Assembly: GCA_964507825.1 (NCBI GenBank)
Contig: CAZDQM010000064.1
Span: forward strand, 1 to 5,591
Reading direction: 5' to 3'
DNA from: JAWVZS01 sp964507825
GTDB taxonomy: Archaea; Thermoproteota; Nitrososphaeria; Nitrososphaerales; Nitrosopumilaceae
Length of the DNA: 5,591 nt
This document shows, one piece after another, positions 1 through 5,154 of this stretch (positions within the stretch are counted from its first letter, which is position 1; every line of letters begins with the position of its first letter). The notes under the pieces are model-generated. The model was not told the DNA's origin. It worked only from the letters and a program-made list of their open reading frames with translations, and did not search any database. The position numbers and the translations under genes were made by a program.

Positions 1-63
1 AAAACTCAAGATGATTCTATACAACAAGTGAGGGACAATTCGATCGCGCGGGAGGCGAGGTGA
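1..63 (+). CDS. Possible C-terminal tail of an upstream gene (partial)
   Basis: Reading frame 1 is open from the window edge to a TGA at 61-63 and would encode 20 residues, very polar and ending in REAR. The other two rightward frames close sooner (by base 30). No family can be recognised from so short a tail, and a 20-codon open stretch can occur by chance. It would leave about 120 bases before the next gene, which is reasonable spacing. A real terminal exon and plain intergenic DNA are both possible. Confidence 0.2.
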   Translation, partial: KTQDDSIQQVRDNSIAREAR

Positions 64-71
64 CACCATGA

Positions 72-90
72 CGACATGACATCCATGTCG
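72..90. repeat. Inverted repeat / hairpin upstream of the GalT-like gene
   Basis: CGACATG (72-78) and CATGTCG (84-90) form a perfect 7-bp stem around a 5-base loop. GAC (70-72) and GTC (93-95) could extend the stem across a bulge. No T-run follows, so it does not look like a terminator. It lies about 70 bases upstream of the GalT-like TATA box. It may be an operator-like palindrome or chance; no function can be shown. Confidence 0.3.
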
Positions 91-156
91 CCGTCTGATG
101 GGTACTTGGTAGCACATAGATGGCGAATTAGGAAACACAGTGGATCTACGTAAACG

Positions 157-162
157 TTTTAA
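157..162 (+). promoter_or_regulatory. TATA box of the GalT-like gene (leaderless promoter)
   Basis: TTTTAA at 157-162 is centred about 26 bases before the ATG at 186, the usual archaeal distance from TATA box to transcription start. The mRNA would thus start at or next to the A of the start codon. No Shine-Dalgarno is seen and an in-frame TAG directly precedes the ATG (183-185). Confidence 0.55.
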
Positions 163-185
163 CGCACGAATCCTGTCAAAAGTAG

Positions 186-1202
186 ATGTCGGGCATAAGG
201 AAGGATTATGTCACTGATCGATTCATGATCATTAGTCCTGCAAACGAAGCGATCAAGTATGCAAAGAAATTCCCCTATATCCGTGGAAACGAGTCCATGA
301 CTAGCCCTTCGGTACTCTCACTTGTTGTAAGGGATGGAATATTACAGCGTCTTCAGGACGGCGAGGGCGAATATATTAAGGACTGGTCCATCCGCGTCTT
401 TGAATCACATAATCCAATAGTCTCTACTACTGCTGAGAATATTTATGGTGATGGACCCCATTACAAAGAGCCTGCATACGGGTATCATTATGTTGTAGTT
501 GCATCCCCGAACCGGAAGGCTCGCCTTGAGATACTAGATGTCGAGCAATGGTCAAATATTCTCGTAGTCGTCCAAGATAGACTCAGGTGGCTGTACACAC
601 AAAGGGCAGTCACGTATGTCTCAGTCTACGCCGATCAGGGGGCCGATGCAGGTAGCCTGAATCCGCACCCGCATCTTAACATAGCTACCTTTTCCACGAT
701 TCCACCGGTCATAGAGGCAGAGGCAGAGGCATCGTACAAAATTCTTAATGAGAAGGGGGTGTGTCCGATGTGCCAGATGATAGAAGAGGAGATCGGCGGG
801 CCAAGGCAGATACTTCAAACCGAGGGATTCATTGCATTTTCGCCATGGTCGCCATCGTGTCCGTACGAGTTCTGGATCTTGCCCAAAAAGCATACCACGA
901 GCTTTGCAAAGATAACCCAAAAGGAGATCAATGATCTCTCGCTGATGATGCGCGCCACCCTAGGAGGCCTGGCAAGCACCGTCAAGGGAATATCATTTAG
1001 CTTTGCGTTCCACTTGTCGCCGGAGAAGAAAAACAGCAGGCAGATTCACTGGCATATCGAGGTATACCCTGTGACAAAGCCGCTCTCCGGCATAGAGCGC
1101 GGATATGGAATATTCCTCAACGATATATCCCCTGAGGATGCCGCAAAAAAGCTGGGGGTATCGTGCCGGAAAGAGCTTGCGGGACTAGTAGGCATAATCT
1201 AA
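186..1202 (+). CDS. GalT-like (HIT superfamily) nucleotidyl-sugar transferase with altered active site
   Basis: A 338-residue protein with the two-lobed layout of galactose-1-phosphate uridylyltransferase (about 350 residues). Visible landmarks are DRFMIISPAN (11-20, matching the family's RWVIISPxR), HYVVVASPN (101-109), GSLNPHPHLN (156-165), CPMC (193-196), a second HIT-like lobe with FEx/FW-LLPKxH-like residues 229-236, QIHWHIEVYP (286-295), and a C-terminal DISPEDAAKKL (313-323). In GalT the second His of HPH (here H163) is uridylylated during exchange between UDP-glucose and galactose-1-phosphate. Two departures stand out: the usual N-terminal CPFCPGNE is FPYIRGNE (29-36), losing both zinc cysteines, and the Gln two residues after HPH is N165. 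The product is therefore surely of this fold, but the substrate is uncertain; a nucleotide-sugar phosphorylase or another HIT-type transferase is possible. The start is fixed by an adjacent upstream stop and the TATA spacing. Probably a cytosolic enzyme. Confidence 0.8.
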   Translation: MSGIRKDYVTDRFMIISPANEAIKYAKKFPYIRGNESMTSPSVLSLVVRDGILQRLQDGEGEYIKDWSIRVFESHNPIVSTTAENIYGDGPHYKEPAYGYHYVVVASPNRKARLEILDVEQWSNILVVVQDRLRWLYTQRAVTYVSVYADQGADAGSLNPHPHLNIATFSTIPPVIEAEAEASYKILNEKGVCPMCQMIEEEIGGPRQILQTEGFIAFSPWSPSCPYEFWILPKKHTTSFAKITQKEINDLSLMMRATLGGLASTVKGISFSFAFHLSPEKKNSRQIHWHIEVYPVTKPLSGIERGYGIFLNDISPEDAAKKLGVSCRKELAGLVGII

Positions 1203-1209
1203 CCCATGG

Positions 1210-1217
1210 TTTATTTA
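1210..1217 (+). promoter_or_regulatory. TATA box of the membrane-protein gene (leaderless promoter)
   Basis: TTTATTTA at 1210-1217, in the 37-base gap after the GalT-like stop codon, is centred 26-27 bases before the ATG at 1240. This suggests the membrane protein has its own leaderless transcript as well as any read-through from the gene before it. Confidence 0.55.
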
Positions 1218-1239
1218 GAAATATTGGAGACCCTGAATC

Positions 1240-1665
1240 ATGGCAGTTGAAAAGTATATCGCGGCCGCAAGCCTAGGACTCTTTGCCATGTTTGCAGGCG
1301 AGATGATCACTGTTTATCACTTTATGATTGATCCCGCAACGGAGATGTTCGAGCCAGAACCCAAGATACTTCAGTTTATATCGATTGGCGTGGCGCCCGC
1401 GGCAATAATGGCAGGTGTCTCTTACATAATGGCGCGACGGTACGGCTCAAGACTCATAGGTACCCTGATCATTGCAGGCGGGGCGGCAATGCTAGTCGGG
1501 ATGATATACACGTATACACTGACCGATTATATTCAAGACGAGTTCAAGACTGACTCTGTTATAATACTGCCGCCACTCTTCATGGTATTGTCGGCACCCG
1601 TCATGATATTTGGGGCGCTACTATTTCGAATCAAGAGACGCCGCGTCAAAAAGAACTATCTTTAA
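1240..1665 (+). CDS. Small four-helix membrane protein, family not recognised
   Basis: A 141-residue protein with four hydrophobic segments at about residues 5-29, 44-65, 72-94 and 106-129, ending in a strongly basic tail (RIKRRRVKKNYL) that should lie on the cytoplasmic side. Residues 30-43 between helices 1 and 2 are acidic (DPATEMFEPEPK), and a second short acidic loop (about 95-105) joins helices 3 and 4. With an even number of helices and a basic C-terminus, both termini are predicted to be inside. There is no signal-peptide cleavage site, no redox or metal motif and no recognisable transporter signature. Its stop codon overlaps that of the convergent acetyltransferase gene by two bases. 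I do not recognise a function; an archaeal conserved hypothetical protein is the honest label. Confidence 0.75.
   Translation: MAVEKYIAAASLGLFAMFAGEMITVYHFMIDPATEMFEPEPKILQFISIGVAPAAIMAGVSYIMARRYGSRLIGTLIIAGGAAMLVGMIYTYTLTDYIQDEFKTDSVIILPPLFMVLSAPVMIFGALLFRIKRRRVKKNYL
1648..1652 (-). terminator. Possible oligo-T termination signal for the leftward sugar-gene pair
   Basis: On the minus strand a run of five T (1652 to 1648, within GTTCTTTTTGAC) comes 10 bases after the acetyltransferase stop. Short T-runs without a hairpin can end archaeal transcripts. It lies inside the coding region of the convergent membrane-protein gene, where AAAAA encodes lysines, so the run may simply reflect that. Confidence 0.2.
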
Positions 1666-2090
1666 TGATCAAATCTCATCGCGTTGGACGTCTTTGTGAA
1701 TCCCAACCTTTCATGAATCTTGACGATATCATCTGTGCAGTATAGGATCGTCTTGTAGCACCCATGTTTACGCGCATAATCTAGGGCATATTTTACAAGA
1801 GCCGAGCCTATACCTTTCTTTTGCATCTTGTTTGTTACCACAAAGTCCTCGATGTGGCCCGACTTGCCTCCTTTGTGGATGAACTTTTGTTCGATTATCA
1901 GTGTAATCGAGCCGACAATCATGCCGTCTGATTCCGCGACAAAGATCTTGTGGTCGGGGTTGGTCAGTATACCTGCTAGAATTTCACTTGCCTTGTCATG
2001 ATCTAGATCGCTTGCGATTCTTAGGGAATCTAGTGATTCCAGAAAACCCTTGCGAAGATCCGCCATCTCGATCTCTCTTATACTGTACAT
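1662..2090 (-). CDS. GNA1-like GNAT acetyltransferase (probable glucosamine-phosphate N-acetyltransferase)
   Basis: A 142-residue single-domain GNAT protein. The acetyl-CoA pyrophosphate loop is QKKGIG (90-95, the Q/RxxGxG/A signature). The stretch GHIEDFVV (78-85) with HGCYKTILYC (109-118) and ERLGF (127-131) closely follows the eukaryotic GNA1 pattern (GHxEDVVV, CYKxxLxC, FYxxxGF), pointing to acetylation of a glucosamine phosphate with acetyl-CoA. The FY pair usual before the final GF element is IH here (125-126), so substrate choice could differ. The ATG begins one base after the stop of the upstream nucleotidyltransferase gene (TAA-A-ATG), so the two are certainly cotranscribed and probably translated together. 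Together they suggest making an activated acetamido sugar for surface glycans. The family call is firm; the substrate is inferred. Confidence 0.8.
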   Translation of the reverse strand: MYSIREIEMADLRKGFLESLDSLRIASDLDHDKASEILAGILTNPDHKIFVAESDGMIVGSITLIIEQKFIHKGGKSGHIEDFVVTNKMQKKGIGSALVKYALDYARKHGCYKTILYCTDDIVKIHERLGFTKTSNAMRFDH

Positions 2091-2091
2091 T

Positions 2092-2793
2092 TTAGATCTT
2101 TCCCAACTTTTGATACATGTGCTGATACGCCCTTCGGTATGCTATCTTATCCCCTATATCTATGAAGCCTTTTTTTGTGAGATAGCTGTCGACCTGTCTT
2201 TTTTGAGTGATCGCCTTTTTTATCATGCCGTCCATTCCGTACGGCTTGTTCTTTGGTATGTATTGTAGTACATTGGAGTTCATTATATAGCATCCCATGT
2301 TGATGTGTACCTTGATCTTGGGCTTTTCATTCCATGCTGTGACTCTTCCTGTACTCGATGTCTCGATTACTCCGTACTGGACGTTGGTCTTGTACTCGTA
2401 AAGGCCCATTGTAATAAATGATTTTTTTCTTTGGTGTTGCCTGATCATGCTTCGCAGATCAAAGCCGAATATAGAGTCCCCGTACATGCAGACAAAATCC
2501 TCATCAAGGAATCCCTCGGCGGTCTTTAGCTGTCCGGCGGTTGCAAGCGGTCTAGTGGACTCTGCATACTCGATATCCACGCCGAAATTACTACCGTCCT
2601 CAAAATAGTCCTTGATTGTCTTTCTAAGATAGCTTACGCATAGCACGATTGACTTTATTCCGTTTTTCTTGTTCCAGTCAATTAGGTGTTCTAGTAGCGG
2701 CTTTTCGCCTAGCGGCAACATGGGCTTTGGCATGAAGGTCGTGTACGGCTGGAGTCTCGTGCCTAGTCCGCCTGCAAGGATTACTGATTTCAT
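2092..2793 (-). CDS. Sugar-phosphate nucleotidyltransferase (NDP-sugar pyrophosphorylase)
   Basis: A 233-residue protein consisting of just the nucleotidyltransferase domain. Motifs in order: GGLGTRL (8-14) and PKPML (22-26) of the NTP-binding signature; PLATAG (82-87), close to the PLGTAG of mannose-1-phosphate and heptose-1-phosphate guanylyltransferases; YGDS (104-107) with the metal-binding Asp106; NEKP (155-158); INMGCYI (164-170); and DIG (212-214). It makes an NDP-sugar from NTP and a sugar-1-phosphate, with release of pyrophosphate. No C-terminal left-handed beta-helix is present, so it is not a GlmU-type fusion. The frame stays open upstream to 3003, but those 70 codons run through the insertion-sequence end and match no family. 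The ATG at 2793 starts directly at MKSVILAGG and has a TATA box at the right distance. The acetyltransferase gene follows after one base. The exact sugar and nucleotide are not determinable. Confidence 0.88.
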   Translation of the reverse strand: MKSVILAGGLGTRLQPYTTFMPKPMLPLGEKPLLEHLIDWNKKNGIKSIVLCVSYLRKTIKDYFEDGSNFGVDIEYAESTRPLATAGQLKTAEGFLDEDFVCMYGDSIFGFDLRSMIRQHQRKKSFITMGLYEYKTNVQYGVIETSSTGRVTAWNEKPKIKVHINMGCYIMNSNVLQYIPKNKPYGMDGMIKKAITQKRQVDSYLTKKGFIDIGDKIAYRRAYQHMYQKLGKI

Positions 2794-2816
2794 ACGATCC
2801 GTTACCGTGTGGGTAT

Positions 2817-2824
2817 TTATTAAA
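2817..2824 (-). promoter_or_regulatory. TATA box of the nucleotidyltransferase-acetyltransferase operon
   Basis: Read on the minus strand, TTTAATAA (2824 to 2817) is centred 27-28 bases before the ATG at 2793, with a purine-rich AGTGAA just upstream (2830 to 2825) as a possible BRE. This supports a leaderless transcript. The box lies about 20 bases outside the IS target duplication, so the insertion left the core promoter intact but replaced everything further upstream. Confidence 0.6.
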
Positions 2825-2844
2825 TTCACTTGGATAAATCGAGG

Positions 2845-2852
2845 TTCTTGTG
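2845..2852 (+). repeat. Target-site duplication, left copy (TTCTTGTG)
   Basis: TTCTTGTG directly abuts the left inverted repeat and recurs in the same orientation at 3690-3697 directly after the right one. A length of 8 bp is the usual target duplication of the IS6 family. Confidence 0.85.
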
Positions 2853-2878
2853 GGCACTGCTTCCAATACGTGATATAG
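2853..2878 (+). repeat. Terminal inverted repeat, left (IRL)
   Basis: A 26-base end beginning GGCACTGCTTCCAATACG. It matches the reverse complement of 3664-3689 at 25 of 26 positions; the only difference is the third base (C here, T there). A start of GGCACTG or GGTxCTG is typical of IS6-family ends. Confidence 0.9.
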
Positions 2879-3001
2879 GCACGGCGGGGCTGGCAGGTTC
2901 GTGACATTCTTTTATCGTGCCCAAGGCAAAATTCACCAACTTTACCTGATTTTCTCCCGAGTTTAAAGTACAGATTATAGGCATGGTTGTGCACAAAGTA
3001 C

Positions 3002-3600
3002 ATGCCTGACTCACTACAGCGATCTATATACTACGATTCATCAATGCTGATGGCGTGCTTGAGGTTGCCCATGAGTGATATAACAATTATGATTTTGTCA
3101 AATATTGGAAGCGCAAGCCTCCAGAAGGAATGGTGAATCAGTACGTGAAATCAAACAGGGATCTGGGATCCTGCAATAGTACAGCTACAGGTGAGCAGCT
3201 CCTAGAAACGACGCAGATATAGATAGATAAGATTTCATGAATAATCGTCTAGCTGATGAATTCTCATGGCACAAAGTCAGCTGGAAAATGTGATTATACA
3301 TGAATTCTGTAGTTGCTACCATGTGGAATAAATCATGTTACCGTAACACGTCATGTTACCGTAGCGCATCTTCTTGGCTCTGGTGGTATCATTTTCTCAT
3401 ACCTTATTGGCAAATTGATGAAATCCTCACAATATCATCGATTTTGTGATATTTACGAGCGTCGCCATACAACCACTGCCGCAAGCATGATTCAATCAAG
3501 CAGACCTAGGCAAAAGCCGCAAGCATCCCCCACCGAAGGGGCAAATAAGTGGAAAACCATAATCCAGAACTCCAGCCTCTACCTGATTACAACCGACTAG
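3002..3600 (+). pseudogene. Broken IS6-family (DDE, IS240-type) transposase
   Basis: No intact frame remains. From the ATG at 3002, one frame gives YDSSMLMACLRL and MSDITIMILSNIG, resembling the N-terminal helix-turn-helix region, and ends at a TGA (3134-3136). The neighbouring frame takes over near 3085-3130 with MVNQYVKSNRDLG and TGEQLL, where the family has a W-x-x-DEQ-type first catalytic site; the Asp is now Gly (codon GGT). This frame continues past several stops with IDKIS and LMNSHGTKSAGK (the family's IDxxTR and GxKDAxK region), and ends with ERRHTTT and NKWKTIIQNS before the TAG at 3598-3600, matching the C-terminal RRHTTTG and NKW segments. The span between GTKSAGK and RRHTTT seems shorter than usual, suggesting an internal deletion that removed the later catalytic region. 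The start point is approximate. The comparison is from memory of the family, not an alignment. Confidence 0.7.
3333..3363 (+). repeat. Short in-frame tandem duplication inside the transposase relic
   Basis: TCATGTTACCGTA occurs at 3333-3345 and again at 3351-3363, an 18-base (six-codon) period, giving HVTVTR then HVTVAH in the decayed frame. It is probably a slippage duplication in the dead gene. Each copy contains the near-palindrome GTTACCGTA(A), so an operator pair is a less likely reading. Confidence 0.6.
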
Positions 3601-3663
3601 AGAGTGGCAAGCTACTATTACATGGACTAAATTTCAGAAAAGATCGTGATTTCCATGACTAGT

Positions 3664-3689
3664 CTATATCACGTATTGGAAGCAGTACC
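3664..3689 (-). repeat. Terminal inverted repeat, right (IRR)
   Basis: Read on the minus strand this end begins GGTACTGCTTCCAATACG and matches the left end (2853-2878) at 25 of 26 positions, the innermost 23 perfectly. The right target duplication follows at once. Confidence 0.9.
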
Positions 3690-3697
3690 TTCTTGTG
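3690..3697 (+). repeat. Target-site duplication, right copy (TTCTTGTG)
   Basis: Direct copy of 2845-2852. Removing one copy plus the element joins GAGG-TTCTTGTG-CATGG and restores a short spacer between the thiDN stop at 3712 and the downstream nucleotidyltransferase promoter. Confidence 0.85.
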
Positions 3698-3711
3698 CAT
3701 GGTATATTGGA

Positions 3712-5004
3712 TTAAAAAATACGCCTTATCTTACCGATTATGTCGTCCGGGGTTTGGCCGAATATTATGATCATGGGCTCCTTGCCGTATCCGCCTTGAT
3801 GGAATATGATGTCGGGCGCTATATTGGCACCGGCGATTGCAGTTCTTGTTCCCCATGATACGGATGAGCCATTTATCCTAGTATCTTTGGGCTCTATACT
3901 CCTATCATATTCTGTAATTGTCATTTTTTCTGATCTTGATTTGGCAAGTATGTCTGGGTCGTATCTTATGTTGATGCCGGCGCGTATATCTGGAAATCTT
4001 TTATTCATTTCTAATATTGCCGTTGCCACGTGCTTTGAGCCTCCAAACTCTATACTACCTGCAATAACGGTACCATTTCCGGCCCTGACTATCCTGCCTG
4101 TTACCCCTGCAACATCCATGATGTTGCTTGGGTTACTCTTTGAAAAGGCAAAGTTTGTCTGGCACTCGGGTATTGCACGATATATGCCGTTAATTTGAGT
4201 GAATTTGAGGATGCCGTCTTTTAGTTCTTGTATTATACTGGAATATTCCTGTCCGTTTGTAATCTTGATCCCGCCTCCTATACTCTTTGCATTTGTGATT
4301 GAATTCTTGGCAAATTTTCCTGCAAACCTTGCCGCCTTGAATATGTCTAGCCCTCTTGCGACTGCGATTGCAAGCGCCGCAGAGAACGCGCATCCGCCAC
4401 CATGGTTTTCAATTTCCATTCTTGCCGTTGATATAATTTCGTTTTTGGATCCGTTTGACGTATAGTCTACTATTGTATCATTTATGATGATTCCTGTAAT
4501 GATTATGTTTTTGGCTCCCATCTTGATGATTTTGGACGCGATATCCTCTGCATTATCTCCGGTAAATTTAATGCCGGATATTGCCTCGGCCTCCTCTATG
4601 TTGGGAGTTATGGCATGGGACAACGGGACGATCTTTTTGTAAAATGTGTCTAGCGCGTCATTTTTTAAGAGCAGGCCGCCGGTCGTAGAGTTCATGACGG
4701 GATCCACTATTACGGGGACATTCATGGGTTTTAGTGCGGTGTATAATACGTCGATTATGTCTATATTGTATAGCATTCCGACCTTGATTACGTCGATTTT
4801 GCAGTCCGATAATATGGACTCGATTTGATCCTGGACGGTCTTTGCAGGAAGCGGGAATGTTTTAGAATATTTTCGGGTATTCTGGGACGTTATTGCTGTA
4901 AGTATGGTGAGGCAGTAGGTGCCAAGCTGTTCTGCTACCCTGATGTCACTCTGTATTCCGGCACCCGATGATGGATCTGATCCGCCTATCGATAATATGG
5001 TCAA
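3712..5004 (-). CDS. thiDN: Bifunctional HMP/HMP-phosphate kinase and thiamine-phosphate synthase (ThiD-ThiN fusion)
   Basis: A 430-residue cytosolic two-domain enzyme. The ThiD kinase domain (about 1-250) shows GGSDPSSGAGIQSD (7-20), DPVMNSTTGG (101-110), TPNIEEAEA (133-141) and the C-terminal anion hole HGGGCAFSAA (201-210) with catalytic Cys205. It phosphorylates hydroxymethylpyrimidine and its phosphate to HMP-PP. The ThiN domain (about 255-430) shows IPECQTNFAF (278-287), DVAGVTGRI (297-305), EFGGSKHVATAIL (319-331), RAGINIRYDP (341-350), SWGTRTAI and FHQGGYGKEPMI. ThiN is the archaeal non-homologous replacement of ThiE and joins HMP-PP to thiazole phosphate. No DNA-binding domain is present, so this is the enzyme and not the ThiR regulator. 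The start is TTG at 5004: an in-frame TAA lies 51 bases upstream with no ATG or GTG between, and family homology begins almost at once. The usual HGTGCT anion-hole motif is HGGGCA here. Divergent from thiC. Confidence 0.93.
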   Translation of the reverse strand: MTILSIGGSDPSSGAGIQSDIRVAEQLGTYCLTILTAITSQNTRKYSKTFPLPAKTVQDQIESILSDCKIDVIKVGMLYNIDIIDVLYTALKPMNVPVIVDPVMNSTTGGLLLKNDALDTFYKKIVPLSHAITPNIEEAEAISGIKFTGDNAEDIASKIIKMGAKNIIITGIIINDTIVDYTSNGSKNEIISTARMEIENHGGGCAFSAALAIAVARGLDIFKAARFAGKFAKNSITNAKSIGGGIKITNGQEYSSIIQELKDGILKFTQINGIYRAIPECQTNFAFSKSNPSNIMDVAGVTGRIVRAGNGTVIAGSIEFGGSKHVATAILEMNKRFPDIRAGINIRYDPDILAKSRSEKMTITEYDRSIEPKDTRINGSSVSWGTRTAIAGANIAPDIIFHQGGYGKEPMIIIFGQTPDDIIGKIRRIF

Positions 5005-5064
5005 TTCCTTATCTGTTTGGCGCGGACTGGTATTTGTGTTGCTGTGCTTTGGTGATTACGTGAT

Positions 5065-5074
5065 GGTATAATTT
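5065..5074 (-). promoter_or_regulatory. Candidate TATA box for thiDN
   Basis: Minus-strand AAATTATACC (5074 to 5065) is the best AT-rich box upstream of thiDN. It would put transcription start near 5043 and leave a leader of about 40 bases, unlike the leaderless neighbours. AAGGA (5010 to 5006) sits only one base from the TTG, too close for a normal ribosome site. A weaker box around 5040-5031 (AACACAAATA) would fit a near-leaderless start. The promoter is not settled. Confidence 0.3.
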
Positions 5075-5082
5075 GCCTAGGA

Positions 5083-5154
5083 CTAGGATGCCTCGTATGC
5101 GCACTTAAAGTCCTCACAGCTGTGGGCATTCTGGTACTCTGGCAATGCAGGCAT
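5083..5154 (-). CDS. Possible 23-residue micro-protein or leader peptide upstream of thiDN
   Basis: ATG at 5154 to TAG at 5083 encodes 23 residues beginning MPALPEYQ and containing CEDFKC (13-18 in the peptide), a C-x4-C pair that could bind metal, and ending AYEAS. Codons ending in G or C dominate (GAG, AAG, TAC, CAC, GAC, AGC), as in the genuine genes nearby. A TATA-like AATATTATT (5182 to 5174) lies 28 bases upstream, close to the leaderless spacing seen for the other genes here. It ends 78 bases before the thiDN start and could be a leader peptide, a free-standing small protein, or chance; 23 codons alone prove nothing. I recognise no family. Confidence 0.3.
   Translation of the reverse strand: MPALPEYQNAHSCEDFKCAYEAS
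5115..5124. repeat. Perfect 10-bp palindrome CACAGCTGTG in the thiDN-thiC control region
   Basis: CACAGCTGTG is self-complementary and lies between two direct copies of the octamer GGCATTCT (5125-5132 and 5150-5157) and the thiDN start. It could be a regulator site. It overlaps the possible micro-ORF, where it codes HSC, so coding constraint is an alternative reason for any conservation. Confidence 0.3.

Larger units (their letters stand above)
2853..3689 (+). mobile_element. Decayed IS6/IS240-type insertion sequence, 837 bp
   Basis: The element is bounded by 26-bp inverted repeats (25/26 identical) and flanked by an 8-bp direct repeat (TTCTTGTG). Its length of 837 bp fits the roughly 0.8 kb usual for IS6. 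Inside, the plus strand carries recognisable transposase pieces interrupted by stops and frameshifts, so it cannot move by itself. It sits in what was a gap of about 73 bp between the thiDN stop and the nucleotidyltransferase start, and it accounts for the whole 800-base gene-free stretch here. Well-preserved ends with a ruined gene could mean that the ends were kept by use in trans, or that decay has simply hit the interior by chance. The IS1 family also uses 8-9 bp duplications and GGT ends, but the protein pieces favour IS6. Confidence 0.85.

Noticed and set aside
76..153. 25-residue rightward ORF upstream of the GalT-like gene
   Set aside because: No TATA box at the expected distance, no recognisable pattern, and its ATG sits in the stem of an inverted repeat.
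2794..3003. 70-residue N-terminal extension of the nucleotidyltransferase
   Set aside because: The extra codons run through the IS end and the spacer, resemble no family, and would swallow the TATA box placed correctly for the ATG at 2793.
3266..3331. 21-residue rightward ORF with a CSC motif
   Set aside because: It falls within the transposase relic in a different frame, with no promoter-like box at the right distance; best seen as chance.
2801..3363. GTTACCGT as a shared operator (near 2801 and twice in the IS)
   Set aside because: The copy near 2801 shares only eight bases with the two in the IS, which are better explained by local tandem duplication.
3528..3541. CCCC-ACCGAA-GGGG hairpin as an intrinsic terminator
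   Set aside because: Only a four-base stem with no T-run after it, inside the transposase relic.
3313..3600. Stand-alone 95-residue rightward gene
   Set aside because: It lies inside the IS. Its end matches the C-terminus of an IS6-type transposase and its ATG is just the first one after a stop in the broken frame.
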